A stretch of 64,000 nt of DNA. Origin: Azoarcus sp. PA01. GTDB taxonomy: Bacteria > Pseudomonadota > Gammaproteobacteria > Burkholderiales > Rhodocyclaceae. A program made the translations under genes and the position numbers. Location: contig LARU01000002.1 of NCBI GenBank assembly GCA_001274695.2, forward strand, positions 2,294,001 through 2,358,000, in the 5' to 3' direction. Positions 34,341 to 44,311 of this stretch are shown piece after piece. The number at the start of each line of letters is the position of its first letter. The first letter of the stretch is position 1. The notes under the pieces were generated by a model, which was not told the origin of the DNA, searched no databases, and saw nothing but the letters and a program-made list of their open reading frames with translations.

Positions 34341-34702
34341 GGCTGGGGCTGGATTCTCCGGAAACTGCGGTAATGGTCGTCCGTATAGTAGAACACCGCG
34401 GGCGGGTCGCCGCCGGTCACGAGCCGCCGCGCCCCGCGATCCCGCGAACCCGGCGTCGGGACCGTGTATTCGCGATAGTAGCCGCGCGGGTGCTGCGGCA
34501 GGAGCCGTTCCCGGTTCTGGAACACGATGCCGTCGCGACGATAAGGAAACGGGCCGCCGCGCTCGATCAGCTGCAGCGTGGCGATCGCCTCGGGCGGCAA
34601 GCCCTGCAGTCCGGCGGCGGAAGGCGTATCGCGTGTGCACGCGGGCAGGGCCGCCAGCGCGGCGGCGAGGAACAGTGCGAATCGGAGTGCAAGTCGGCGC
34701 AT
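34337..34702 (-). CDS. Secreted guanyl-type ribonuclease (barnase-like)
   Basis: A 121-residue protein with an N-terminal export signal (RLALRFALFLAAALAALPAC, with a possible lipidated Cys22) and a microbial ribonuclease domain: GGPFPYRRDGIVFQNRE, the catalytic Glu78 in GYYREYTV, arginines in SRDRGARRLV, and catalytic His110 in FYYTDDHYRSFRRI. All positions needed for N1/T1-type cleavage are present. Its last codons overlap the barstar start, giving an adjacent toxin-inhibitor arrangement. It could scavenge extracellular RNA or act against competitors. Confidence 0.88.
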   Translation of the reverse strand: MRRLALRFALFLAAALAALPACTRDTPSAAGLQGLPPEAIATLQLIERGGPFPYRRDGIVFQNRERLLPQHPRGYYREYTVPTPGSRDRGARRLVTGGDPPAVFYYTDDHYRSFRRIQPQP

Positions 34703-34765
34703 CGGGTCTCGCGTGCAAGGGCGCTTACGGCCTCGAAATCGATGGAACAGCAGGCGGGGCGGGCG

Positions 34766-36388
34766 TCACGCCTGCGTGCGAACCGCGTGTTTTCTCGTCA
34801 GCTGGTGCATGAAGCCCGTGATTGCTTCGAGCCGGGGATTGGCCGGATCGAGCCGGCGCGTGCGGGCGATCAGACTGCGGGCGTGGGCGGCGAGACGCTC
34901 GTTCCAGCCGCGGTTCTCGATATGTCGCAGCAGCGCGAGCGCTGCATTGAACAGTACATGCGGATTGCCGGGCATTTTTTGCACCGCGCTCAGCATTTCC
35001 TGCACCGCGCCATCGTAATCGCCGCTCCTGACCTTGTCCGCGCCGGCCGCGATGAGGCCTTTCACTTCAAGATGGACGCGTTGTTCGAGTTCTTCGGACA
35101 TGTCCTCGCGCCCTTTGGCGCGCAACATCGCCCGTGTTGTCTCGACTGTCCGCTCATCGGCGGAATTGCGCAGAATGTCCATCACCAGCATGCTGCCTTC
35201 GGTCTCGAGATCGTTGTCGAGGCAGGCCTTGGCGAACTCCTGCTTCATCCCGACAGACAGGCTGGAGACGTCGGCGCCGTCGCGGATGGCGGCCTGCAGC
35301 GCAGCCTGGGCACGCGCAGGCGACCCGGTCTGGCTGTGGTACAGCGCTTTCGACAGGGAACTGCACAGCGCCGTCGCAGGCAGTCCGTCCATCGACCGTT
35401 CTAGATCGCGGATCGTCGATTCGGCCTCGCTGACGCGGCCCTGGCCGAGTTGTGCCCGCACCAGCCGCACGTGGTCTTCCGGGTCGCGAAAATCCGAATA
35501 CTTGCCTTTGCGCACCACTTCGGCCAGCGTGCGCTCGGCGCTCTGGTGGTCGCCGACCGCGAGCAGGACATTGCCGAGGTAACGCAGGCGCCCGATCCGG
35601 TGCGGCGACAGCGCGACCGCGCTGGCAAGAACCTCGCGGGCCTCGTCGATGCGGCCGCTTTCCTCGCGGGTCCGGGCGAGCCAGTCGTAGGCGTCGATGT
35701 AGCGCCGGTTCTCGGCGACGAGCGTCGTCAGGATGTCCTCGGCCTCGCGGTATTCCTTCCGCGCGAAAAGCATTTTCGCGAGGCCGAGGCGTGCCCAGGG
35801 GATGGTCTTCACAGCGAGGATTTCCCGGTAGCGTTCCTCTGCGGTGTCGGTGTGGCCGAGTCCGCCATGCAGCTCGGCTTCGAGGCGCATGAAATCGATC
35901 GCGTGGCGGGGGTGTTCGCGGCGGCCGCTGATGCACGCCTCGATCGCGTCGTGCGTTTCCCCCGCTTCGATCAGCCGATACGCCGGGCGAAAGGCGTCGC
36001 GCTTTTCGAACGCGCGCTCCAGCCGCGAATGGAGGGTGTCGGGAGTGAGCGGCTTGAGAATGTAATCGTTCGGCGCGAGCTCTGCGGCGCTGATGATCCG
36101 CTCGTAGTTGCGCTCGCCGGTGATCATGATGAACAGCGTGTCGAGCGGGATGATGTCCCGGGCTCGCAGGTCTTCGAGCAGGTGCTGCCCGTCCTGGCCG
36201 TCACCGAGGTTGTATTCGCACAGGATCAGGTCGTAGCGCCGCTCGCGCAGGCGAGTGATCGCCATCCCTGCCGACGGCGCGAAATTGACCGCAGCGATGC
36301 CGATGTTGTTGAGCATCGTGCGCAACTGACCGCGCATGCCCGGGTTGGCTTCGATGATGAGGACGTTGATGCGGTCGAGGTCTGCCAT
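34766..36388 (-). CDS. Response-regulator receiver protein with TPR domain
   Basis: A 540-residue cytoplasmic protein: a receiver domain (about 7-125) followed by a long TPR-type helical array. The receiver keeps the acidic pocket (IIEANPG), Thr90 and Lys112 (YILKPLT), but the phospho-acceptor position in LILCEYNLG is Glu58, not Asp. TPR-like helices include AEERYREILAVKTIPWARLG, RRYIDAYDWLARTREESGR and ERTLAEVVRKGK. It has no DNA-binding output and no adjacent kinase, so it probably works through protein contacts. Confidence 0.85.
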   Translation of the reverse strand: MADLDRINVLIIEANPGMRGQLRTMLNNIGIAAVNFAPSAGMAITRLRERRYDLILCEYNLGDGQDGQHLLEDLRARDIIPLDTLFIMITGERNYERIISAAELAPNDYILKPLTPDTLHSRLERAFEKRDAFRPAYRLIEAGETHDAIEACISGRREHPRHAIDFMRLEAELHGGLGHTDTAEERYREILAVKTIPWARLGLAKMLFARKEYREAEDILTTLVAENRRYIDAYDWLARTREESGRIDEAREVLASAVALSPHRIGRLRYLGNVLLAVGDHQSAERTLAEVVRKGKYSDFRDPEDHVRLVRAQLGQGRVSEAESTIRDLERSMDGLPATALCSSLSKALYHSQTGSPARAQAALQAAIRDGADVSSLSVGMKQEFAKACLDNDLETEGSMLVMDILRNSADERTVETTRAMLRAKGREDMSEELEQRVHLEVKGLIAAGADKVRSGDYDGAVQEMLSAVQKMPGNPHVLFNAALALLRHIENRGWNERLAAHARSLIARTRRLDPANPRLEAITGFMHQLTRKHAVRTQA

Positions 36389-36499
36389 GAGGGTGCGACG
36401 GGATCGTGGAGGGCGCCGGGGAACGGTTCGTGCCGAAGCTTACGGCATCCGGGGCGTGATTTTTAGGCCCTTTCGCCGCTGTCGTTCGTCACGGCAAAC

Positions 36500-36529
36500 A
36501 AAAAAGGGCAGATGGTGTCCCACCCGCCC
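36500..36529 (-). terminator. Intrinsic terminator of aspS
   Basis: Read leftward: a 10-bp stem (36520-36529 with 36506-36515, including two G-U pairs), a 4-base loop, and six T from 36505 to 36500. It sits 27 bases after the aspS stop. Confidence 0.88.
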
Positions 36530-36556
36530 CGTGTCGCTTCCGGTGTTCGGCGAGGC

Positions 36557-38356
<1,800 letters not shown>

Positions 38357-38400
38357 GGGTCAGGTTCCGGAAACGAAGCGCGGGCCGTGGGGCCGCGGGG

Positions 38401-39027
38401 TTACTCACTAAGCAGGGCGGGGCGGGGGCGCGTGCTGCGCACGGCTGGCGCGACCACCCCCATCGAAATGATGTACTTGAGGGCTTCATCGACGCTCATG
38501 TCGAGCTCGATGACGTCTTCCTTCGGCATCATGAGGAAGAAGCCGGACGTGGGATTCGGTGTCGTCGGCACATAGACGCTGACGTGGTCGCCTTTTAGGT
38601 GATTAGCGGCATCCCCGCCCGGCGCGCCGGTGAGAAAGGCGATCGTCCATGATCCATGGCGAGGGTACTGCACCAGCAGGGCTTTGCGAAAAGCCTGGCC
38701 GGTGCTCGAAAAGAGGGTGTCGGAGACTTGCTTGACGCCGTAGTACAGCGACTTCACCACCGGAATGCGGGCGAGCAGCGCTTCCCAGTAGCGCACGAGC
38801 TTCTGGCCGATGACGTTCGCCGCGATCAGGCCTGTCGCAAGCACGATCAGCAGCCCGACGACGAGACCCGCCCCCGGGATGTTGAAACCGATCGCGTTGC
38901 GTGGCTGCAGGCCGTCGGGCAGCCACTCGATGATCTGGTCGAGCGTGCCGACGATCCACGCCAGTACCATGAAGGTGATCGACAGCGGGATCCAGATCAG
39001 CAGTCCGGTGATGAAGTACTTCTTCAC
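38401..39027 (-). CDS. DUF502 family membrane protein
   Basis: A 208-residue inner-membrane protein with two N-terminal transmembrane helices (FITGLLIWIPLSITFMVLAW and LVVGLLIVLATGLIAANVIG) and the family signatures RIPVVKSLYYGVKQV and VYVPTTPNPTSGFFLMM. The function is unknown; homologues often neighbour aspS, as here. It starts 15 bases after the FmdB-like gene, so the three genes form one operon. Confidence 0.9.
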   Translation of the reverse strand: MKKYFITGLLIWIPLSITFMVLAWIVGTLDQIIEWLPDGLQPRNAIGFNIPGAGLVVGLLIVLATGLIAANVIGQKLVRYWEALLARIPVVKSLYYGVKQVSDTLFSSTGQAFRKALLVQYPRHGSWTIAFLTGAPGGDAANHLKGDHVSVYVPTTPNPTSGFFLMMPKEDVIELDMSVDEALKYIISMGVVAPAVRSTRPRPALLSE

Positions 39028-39042
39028 GCGCCGCGGCCGTGC

Positions 39043-39306
39043 TCAGCCGGCATGGCAGGCACACGCTCCGCCACAGCCGCCGGCAGGAGCGCTTGCGGTT
39101 TCCGCCGGCCGGGGAGCGGGAGTGCCGCCCTTGAAGTCGGTGGCATACCAGCCGGTACCCTTGAGCTGGAAGCCCGCGGCCGAAACCTGCTTGACGTAGG
39201 TGCCCTGACTGCAGCTCGGGCAGGAAGTGAGCGGGTCGTCGCTCATCTTCTGGAGATGTTCCTTCTGGAACCCGCAACTGTCGCAACGATATTCGTAAAT
39301 GGGCAT
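39043..39306 (-). CDS. FmdB family zinc-ribbon protein
   Basis: An 87-residue protein with the regulatory FmdB zinc-ribbon pattern: MPIYEYRCDSCGF, then SCPSCSQGTYVKQVSAAGF giving two CxxC knuckles, and FQLKGTGWYATDF. A cysteine-rich tail (GGCGGACACHAG) is unusual and may bind metal as well. It heads the fmdB-DUF502-aspS operon. The molecular role is unknown, although the family is often called a regulatory protein. Confidence 0.9.
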   Translation of the reverse strand: MPIYEYRCDSCGFQKEHLQKMSDDPLTSCPSCSQGTYVKQVSAAGFQLKGTGWYATDFKGGTPAPRPAETASAPAGGCGGACACHAG

Positions 39307-39363
39307 GGCAACCTCCGGAAAGCAAGCGCGTAAGTCTAACGCAACGCATCATGGGCGAGAAGT

Positions 39364-39395
39364 GAGCGGCAGCGGGACTCCGCCCGCTGTCGCTC
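39364..39395. terminator. Strong hairpin between pilD and the fmdB-aspS operon
   Basis: Two 13-base arms (39364-39376 and 39383-39395) pair with only one non-Watson-Crick position around a 6-base loop. Neither side has a T-run, so it may be a factor-dependent terminator or mRNA 3' end of pilD. Confidence 0.5.
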
Positions 39396-39443
39396 CCTAC
39401 AGATGAGGGCGGGGCCGTTCGTTTCAAGCCTGCCCGAGGCGGC

Positions 39444-40295
39444 TCACAGGCTGCCGAGGTACAGCTGCGTCAGCGGCTCGCCCCAGAACAGCGCCAGCAC
39501 GCCAGCAGCGGCGAGATAGGGGCCGAACGGAATCGGCACGTCCCGGCCGTGCCGGGCGAAAACGATCAGGCCAAGGCCGGTGACCGCGCCGACGAGCGAC
39601 GAGAACAGGATCGTCAGCGGCAGCATCTGCCATCCGAGCCACGCCCCGATCGCGGCGAGCAGCTTGAAATCGCCATAGCCCATGCCTTCCTTGCCGGTGG
39701 CGAGCTTGAACAGCCAATACACCGCCCACAGCGCAAGGTAACCGGCGATCGCGCCGACGACGGCTTCCGCGAGTTCGCTGTACGTGCCGTCGAGATTGAA
39801 GAGCAGGCCGAGCCACAATAGCGGGAGGGTAAGGTTGTCGGGCAGCAGCTGGGTGTCGAGATCGATGAAGGCGAGCGCGACCATCGCCCACAGGAAAAGT
39901 ATTGCGCCGATGGCTGCGAGGCCGAAGCCGAAGTGCCACGCGGCGTAGCCGGACAGCATCGCGGTGAGCAGTTCGACGATCGGATACCGGCGGCCGATCG
40001 GCGCGCTGCAGTGACGGCATCGCCCGCGCAGGACGAGATAGCTGACGACCGGGATGTTCTCGAACGCGGTGATCAGGTGGCCGCAGTGAGGGCAGCGCGA
40101 GCGCGGCACCGCGAGATTGTAAGGTTCCTGCTCCGGGAGCGATTCGCCGCGCAGTTCGGCAGCCTGGGCGTGCCATTCGCGCTCCATCATGCGCGGCAAG
40201 CGGTGGATGACGACGTTCAGGAAGCTGCCGACGAAAAGGCCGACGAGCGTCGCGAGCGCGGTGAACAGGAGGGGGTCGTGAAAGAGGTCGGGCAT
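39444..40295 (-). CDS. pilD: Prepilin peptidase / N-methyltransferase
   Basis: A 283-residue polytopic inner-membrane aspartyl protease that cleaves and N-methylates type IV prepilins. It has the GSFLNVVIHRLP start, the paired zinc-binding cysteines CPHCGH and CRHCSAPIGRRYP, and the two catalytic aspartates in AFIDLDTQLLPD and GYGDFKLLAAIG. The start at 40295 is chosen over the longer in-frame ATG at 40334 because the membrane domain begins directly after it. It is last in the pilB-pilC-pilD transcript. Confidence 0.95.
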   Translation of the reverse strand: MPDLFHDPLLFTALATLVGLFVGSFLNVVIHRLPRMMEREWHAQAAELRGESLPEQEPYNLAVPRSRCPHCGHLITAFENIPVVSYLVLRGRCRHCSAPIGRRYPIVELLTAMLSGYAAWHFGFGLAAIGAILFLWAMVALAFIDLDTQLLPDNLTLPLLWLGLLFNLDGTYSELAEAVVGAIAGYLALWAVYWLFKLATGKEGMGYGDFKLLAAIGAWLGWQMLPLTILFSSLVGAVTGLGLIVFARHGRDVPIPFGPYLAAAGVLALFWGEPLTQLYLGSL

Positions 40296-40361
40296 CGGGA
40301 GGCTTGATTGAATCCGCCCCGCGGCGCTGTGCAAGCGCCGCTCCGGGCAGAAGGGAACACT

Positions 40362-41597
40362 TCAGACGACCTGGCCGAGCTTGAAGATCGGCAGGTACAT
40401 CGCGACGACGAGACCACCGATGACCACGCCGAGAAACACCATGATGATCGGTTCGAGCAGCGTGGACAGTCCGGCGACGGCGTCGTCGACCTCCTGTTCG
40501 AAGAAGTCCGCGACCTTGCCGAGCATCGAGTCGAGCTGCCCGGATTCCTCGCCGATCGACACCATCTGCACGACCATGCTCGGGAACACTGTCGCATTCT
40601 GCATCGCCACCGTGAGGCTGGTGCCGGTGCTGACTTCGGTCTGGATCTGGCGCGTCGCCGTCACGTAGACGTGGTTGCCGGAGGCGCCGCCGACCGAGTC
40701 GAGCGCTTCAACGAGCGGCACGCCGGCAGCGAACATCGTCGCCAGCGTGCGCGTCCAGCGCGCGATCGTCGCCTTGCGGATGATGTCGCCGACCACCGGC
40801 AGCTGCAGCACCGCGCGGTCGACGGCGATCTGCATCGCTTCCGAGCGTTTGTACATCGCGCCGATGCCCGTCACCGTCGCCGCGATGATGCCGAAAAGGA
40901 TGTACCAGTACGCGACGAAAGCGTCCGAGATCGCGATGACCATCAGCGTCGGCGCGGGCAGGTCGGCGCCGAAGCTGGTGAACACGTTCTTGAACTCGGG
41001 CACGACGAACAGCATGATCACGGTGACGACGATCGCCGCGACGACGACGACCGCGATCGGGTAGAACATCGCCGACTTGATCTTGCCCTTGATCGCGAGA
41101 ACTTTTTCCTTGTAGGTCGCGATGCGGTCGAGCAGGCCGTCGAGAATCCCCGCCTGCTCGCCGGCGGCGACAAGATTGCAGAACAGCTTGTCGAAATAGA
41201 GCGGATGCTTGGCGAACGCCTGCGACAGGCTCGAACCGGTCTCGACGTCGGTGCGCACCTCGTTGAGCAATCGCGCGAGGCTCGGATTGCCGGAACCCTT
41301 GATGCCGATGTCGAAGGCCTGCAGCAGCGGCACGCCGGATTTCATCATCGTCGCGAGCTGGCGGGTGAAGAGCGCGATGTCCTTGTCGGTGATCTTGTGA
41401 CCGCGCGACATCTTCTGCTTTCTGACCTTGCTCACCCGCACGCCCTGGCGGCGCAGTGTCGCCTGCACGAGCGACGGCCCGCCCGCGCGCATCTCCCCGC
41501 GCACGAGCTTGCCGTTCTTGTCCTTGCCTTCCCAGCTGTAGAGCGTTTCCCTGGAGCGCGCAGGGACTGCGCGTCCGGCTCGCGTTGTCGTCGCCAT
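40362..41597 (-). CDS. pilC: Type IV pilus inner-membrane platform protein
   Basis: A 411-residue GspF/PilC-family protein. Two cytoplasmic helical domains (QLATMMKSGVPLLQAFDIG and TLATMFAAGVPLVEALDSVG) are separated by transmembrane segments such as AVVVVAAIVVTVIMLFVVP, and the C-terminal PIIMVFLGVVIGGLVVAMYL anchors the protein. PilC couples PilB ATP hydrolysis to pilin insertion. It lies 16 bases downstream of pilB and upstream of pilD in the same direction. Confidence 0.96.
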   Translation of the reverse strand: MATTTRAGRAVPARSRETLYSWEGKDKNGKLVRGEMRAGGPSLVQATLRRQGVRVSKVRKQKMSRGHKITDKDIALFTRQLATMMKSGVPLLQAFDIGIKGSGNPSLARLLNEVRTDVETGSSLSQAFAKHPLYFDKLFCNLVAAGEQAGILDGLLDRIATYKEKVLAIKGKIKSAMFYPIAVVVVAAIVVTVIMLFVVPEFKNVFTSFGADLPAPTLMVIAISDAFVAYWYILFGIIAATVTGIGAMYKRSEAMQIAVDRAVLQLPVVGDIIRKATIARWTRTLATMFAAGVPLVEALDSVGGASGNHVYVTATRQIQTEVSTGTSLTVAMQNATVFPSMVVQMVSIGEESGQLDSMLGKVADFFEQEVDDAVAGLSTLLEPIIMVFLGVVIGGLVVAMYLPIFKLGQVV

Positions 41598-41613
41598 GAG
41601 GCTTGTATGTTCC

Positions 41614-43329
41614 CTAATCGTTGGTTGAAGCGAGGACTTCTTCGAGCGACGTGACGCCCTGCCTGACTTTCAGCAGTCCGGACTGGCGCAGATCCTTGAC
41701 GCCTTCGCGCTGGGCCTGCGCCGCGATGTCCATCGAGTTGCCGTTCGTCATGATGATGTGCGCGATCTCGTCGGTGATCGGCATGACCTGATAGATCCCG
41801 AGCCGCCCCTTGTAGCCGCTGCCCTTGCAGCGCTCGCAGCCCACCGGGCCGTAGGGCTGCCAGCTGCCGTCGAGCTCGTCGGCGGAGAAGCCCGCCTGCA
41901 GCAGCGCTTCGATCGGGATGTCGACGGGCTGCTTGCACGTGCACAGGCGCCGCGCCAGCCGTTGCGCGGTGATCAGGATCACCGACGAGGCGATGTTGAA
42001 GGGCGCGACACCCATGTTCTTCAGGCGCTCGAGCGTCGTCGGCGCGTCGTTGGTATGCAGCGTCGACAGCACCAGGTGGCCGGTCTGCGCGGCCTTGATC
42101 GAAATCTCGGCGGTTTCGAGGTCGCGGATTTCACCGACCATGATGATGTCCGGATCCTGGCGCAGGAATGCCCGCAGCGATGCGGCGAAAGTCAGTCCGG
42201 CCTTGTCGTTGACGTTGACCTGGTTGATTCCGGACAGATTGATTTCGGCCGGGTCCTCGGCCGTGGAGATATTCACGCCGGCCTTGTTGAGCAGGTTCAG
42301 GCAGGTATAGAGCGACACGGTCTTGCCCGAACCGGTCGGCCCGGTCACGAGGATCATGCCGTAAGGCCGCTCGATCGCGTCGAGCAGGATCTTCTTCTGT
42401 TCCGGTTCGTAGCCCAGCGCATCGACGCCGAGCATCGCCGACGAGGCGTCGAGAATCCGCATCACGATCTTTTCGCCATGCAGCGTCGGCAGCGACGAGA
42501 CGCGAAAGTCGATCGACTTGTTCTTCGACAACACGAGCTTCATCCGCCCGTCCTGCGGCACGCGTTTTTCCGAGATGTCGAGGCGCGAGATGACCTTGAT
42601 CCGGGCGGCGATCTTCTCCTTCAGGATCAGCGGCGGCTGGGCGATTTCGCGCAGCACGCCGTCGGTGCGCACGCGGATGCGGTAATACTTTTCGTACGGC
42701 TCGAAGTGGATGTCCGAGGCGCCTTCGTTGATCGCGTCGATCAGCACTTTCTGGATGAACTTGACGACCGGCGCGTCATCGACTTCCTGCGTGTCCTCGC
42801 TCGGCGTTTCACCGGGACCTTCCTGCTGCTGCAGGAGATCCATGTCGAACTCTTCCCCGGTGAGCTCCCTCAGCGTCTGTTCAGCGGTTTCGGCGAGGGA
42901 CTCGACCAGACGCGCGAGCCGGTCCGCTTCGACGACGACGAGGTCCACCTGCAGACCGGTCTGGAAACGGATCTCGTCGAGCGCGCGCATGTTCGACGGA
43001 TCGGCGGCGGCGACGGTCAGACGGTTCTGGCGCTTGCCGAGCGCGACCACCTGGTGCTTGCTCATCAGCTTGCGGTCGATCGCGTCGCGCGCAATGCTCG
43101 CGCTGTCGACCGCCGAGATGTCGAGCAACGGGTAGCCGAACGTCTCGGCGGCGAACCAGGCGACCGCGCGGTTCGGCACCAGCTTGCGATGCGCAAGTTC
43201 GAGGATGAACCCGTTCGGCACGCTGGCAGCGCCTGCGGTGCACGACATCGCGTCGGCTTCCGACAACCGGCCGTGCTGGATCATCGCTCGGGCAAGGCCG
43301 CTCAGCGCGGCCTGGGGATTCGCTGCCAT
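41614..43329 (-). CDS. pilB: Type IV-A pilus assembly ATPase
   Basis: A 571-residue hexameric extension ATPase. The N-terminal GSPII_E domain precedes the ATPase core with Walker A GPTGSGKTVSLY near residue 330, Asp box DPDIIMVGEIRDLETAE, and a zinc-binding group (CTCKQPVD and CERCKGSGYKGR). ATG 43329 has AGAG upstream. It is first of a pilB-pilC-pilD cluster, though the retraction ATPase pilT and pilin genes lie outside the window. Confidence 0.97.
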   Translation of the reverse strand: MAANPQAALSGLARAMIQHGRLSEADAMSCTAGAASVPNGFILELAHRKLVPNRAVAWFAAETFGYPLLDISAVDSASIARDAIDRKLMSKHQVVALGKRQNRLTVAAADPSNMRALDEIRFQTGLQVDLVVVEADRLARLVESLAETAEQTLRELTGEEFDMDLLQQQEGPGETPSEDTQEVDDAPVVKFIQKVLIDAINEGASDIHFEPYEKYYRIRVRTDGVLREIAQPPLILKEKIAARIKVISRLDISEKRVPQDGRMKLVLSKNKSIDFRVSSLPTLHGEKIVMRILDASSAMLGVDALGYEPEQKKILLDAIERPYGMILVTGPTGSGKTVSLYTCLNLLNKAGVNISTAEDPAEINLSGINQVNVNDKAGLTFAASLRAFLRQDPDIIMVGEIRDLETAEISIKAAQTGHLVLSTLHTNDAPTTLERLKNMGVAPFNIASSVILITAQRLARRLCTCKQPVDIPIEALLQAGFSADELDGSWQPYGPVGCERCKGSGYKGRLGIYQVMPITDEIAHIIMTNGNSMDIAAQAQREGVKDLRQSGLLKVRQGVTSLEEVLASTND

Positions 43330-43444
43330 GTACCGCTCTTAACTGACGGACGCCCGATGTTGCATGCGAGCCATCTTCTTGTAAAGATTTGCAACGTCAG
43401 ACGCCTGCCGGGAGCGCAGCGGCGGCGGCGCAGTGGCAGCGAGT

Positions 43445-44269
43445 TCAATTTGCGCGACCGAGGACGACCTCGAGGACGAAGCGGCTGCCGACATAGGCCA
43501 GCACCAGCATGAAGAAGCCCGCCAGCGTCCAGCGCAGCGCGACGCGACCGCGCCAGCCGCGCACCCAGCGCCCGACGAGCAGCGCGCCGAACAGCAGCCA
43601 CGAGATGATCGCGAAAACGGTCTTGTGGTCCAGCCGGAACGGCTGGCCGAACAGCGCTTCGGAGAACACCACTCCCGAACTGACCGTCAGCGTCAGCAGG
43701 ATGAAGGCGATGCCGATCAGGCGGAACAGCAGCGTTTCCATCGTCAACAGCGGCGGGAGGTTGGAGAGCGTGCGCGTCAGGCGGCCGCTGTGCAGCTGCC
43801 GCTCCGCGACTGCCATCAGCGTCGCATGCAGCGCCGCGAGCGTGAACAGGCTGTAAGCGAGCATCGAGATGATGAAGTGCGCCCGAAACATCGCCGAGCC
43901 GGCGTTGGCAAGGACGTGCTCGCCGGGGAAAAGCAGCGCCAGCAAGCTGCCGGCAACTCCCGCGGCGATGACCATCGCATGGAGGCCCTCGAGGCGGGCA
44001 TAAAATGTTTCGACCCAGTAGAAGCAGATCGCGAGCCACACGACCAGCGATACCGCCAGCCCGAATCCGAAATGCATCGCCTCGCCGGGGAACAGCGCCC
44101 CGCGCAGCGCCAGTCCGTGGGCCGCCAGCGCGCCCAGCAGGGTCACGCGCTCCAGCGTCGACATGCCTTCCCGGGGCTTTGCTGCCGGCATCTGCTGGCG
44201 GCGCCACAGCCAGATGCCGAGGATCGCGTACAGCGACGCGGCCAGTAGATGAAGTAGAATCGTCTGCAT
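43445..44269 (-). CDS. CcsA/YpjD-type cytochrome c assembly membrane protein
   Basis: A 274-residue inner-membrane protein with about eight transmembrane helices. The motif FRAHFIISMLAYSLFTLAALHA and the later RLDHKTVFAIISWLLFG give the conserved histidines of the CcsA/HemX haem-handling family. It starts 42 bases from ffh, divergently, an arrangement common in proteobacteria. The role in cytochrome c maturation is by family resemblance only; the E. coli homologue is YpjD. Confidence 0.88.
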   Translation of the reverse strand: MQTILLHLLAASLYAILGIWLWRRQQMPAAKPREGMSTLERVTLLGALAAHGLALRGALFPGEAMHFGFGLAVSLVVWLAICFYWVETFYARLEGLHAMVIAAGVAGSLLALLFPGEHVLANAGSAMFRAHFIISMLAYSLFTLAALHATLMAVAERQLHSGRLTRTLSNLPPLLTMETLLFRLIGIAFILLTLTVSSGVVFSEALFGQPFRLDHKTVFAIISWLLFGALLVGRWVRGWRGRVALRWTLAGFFMLVLAYVGSRFVLEVVLGRAN

Positions 44270-44311
44270 AGATTTTCATAGTTTACTCCATGGGCGAGGG
44301 CCCCAGCCAAC

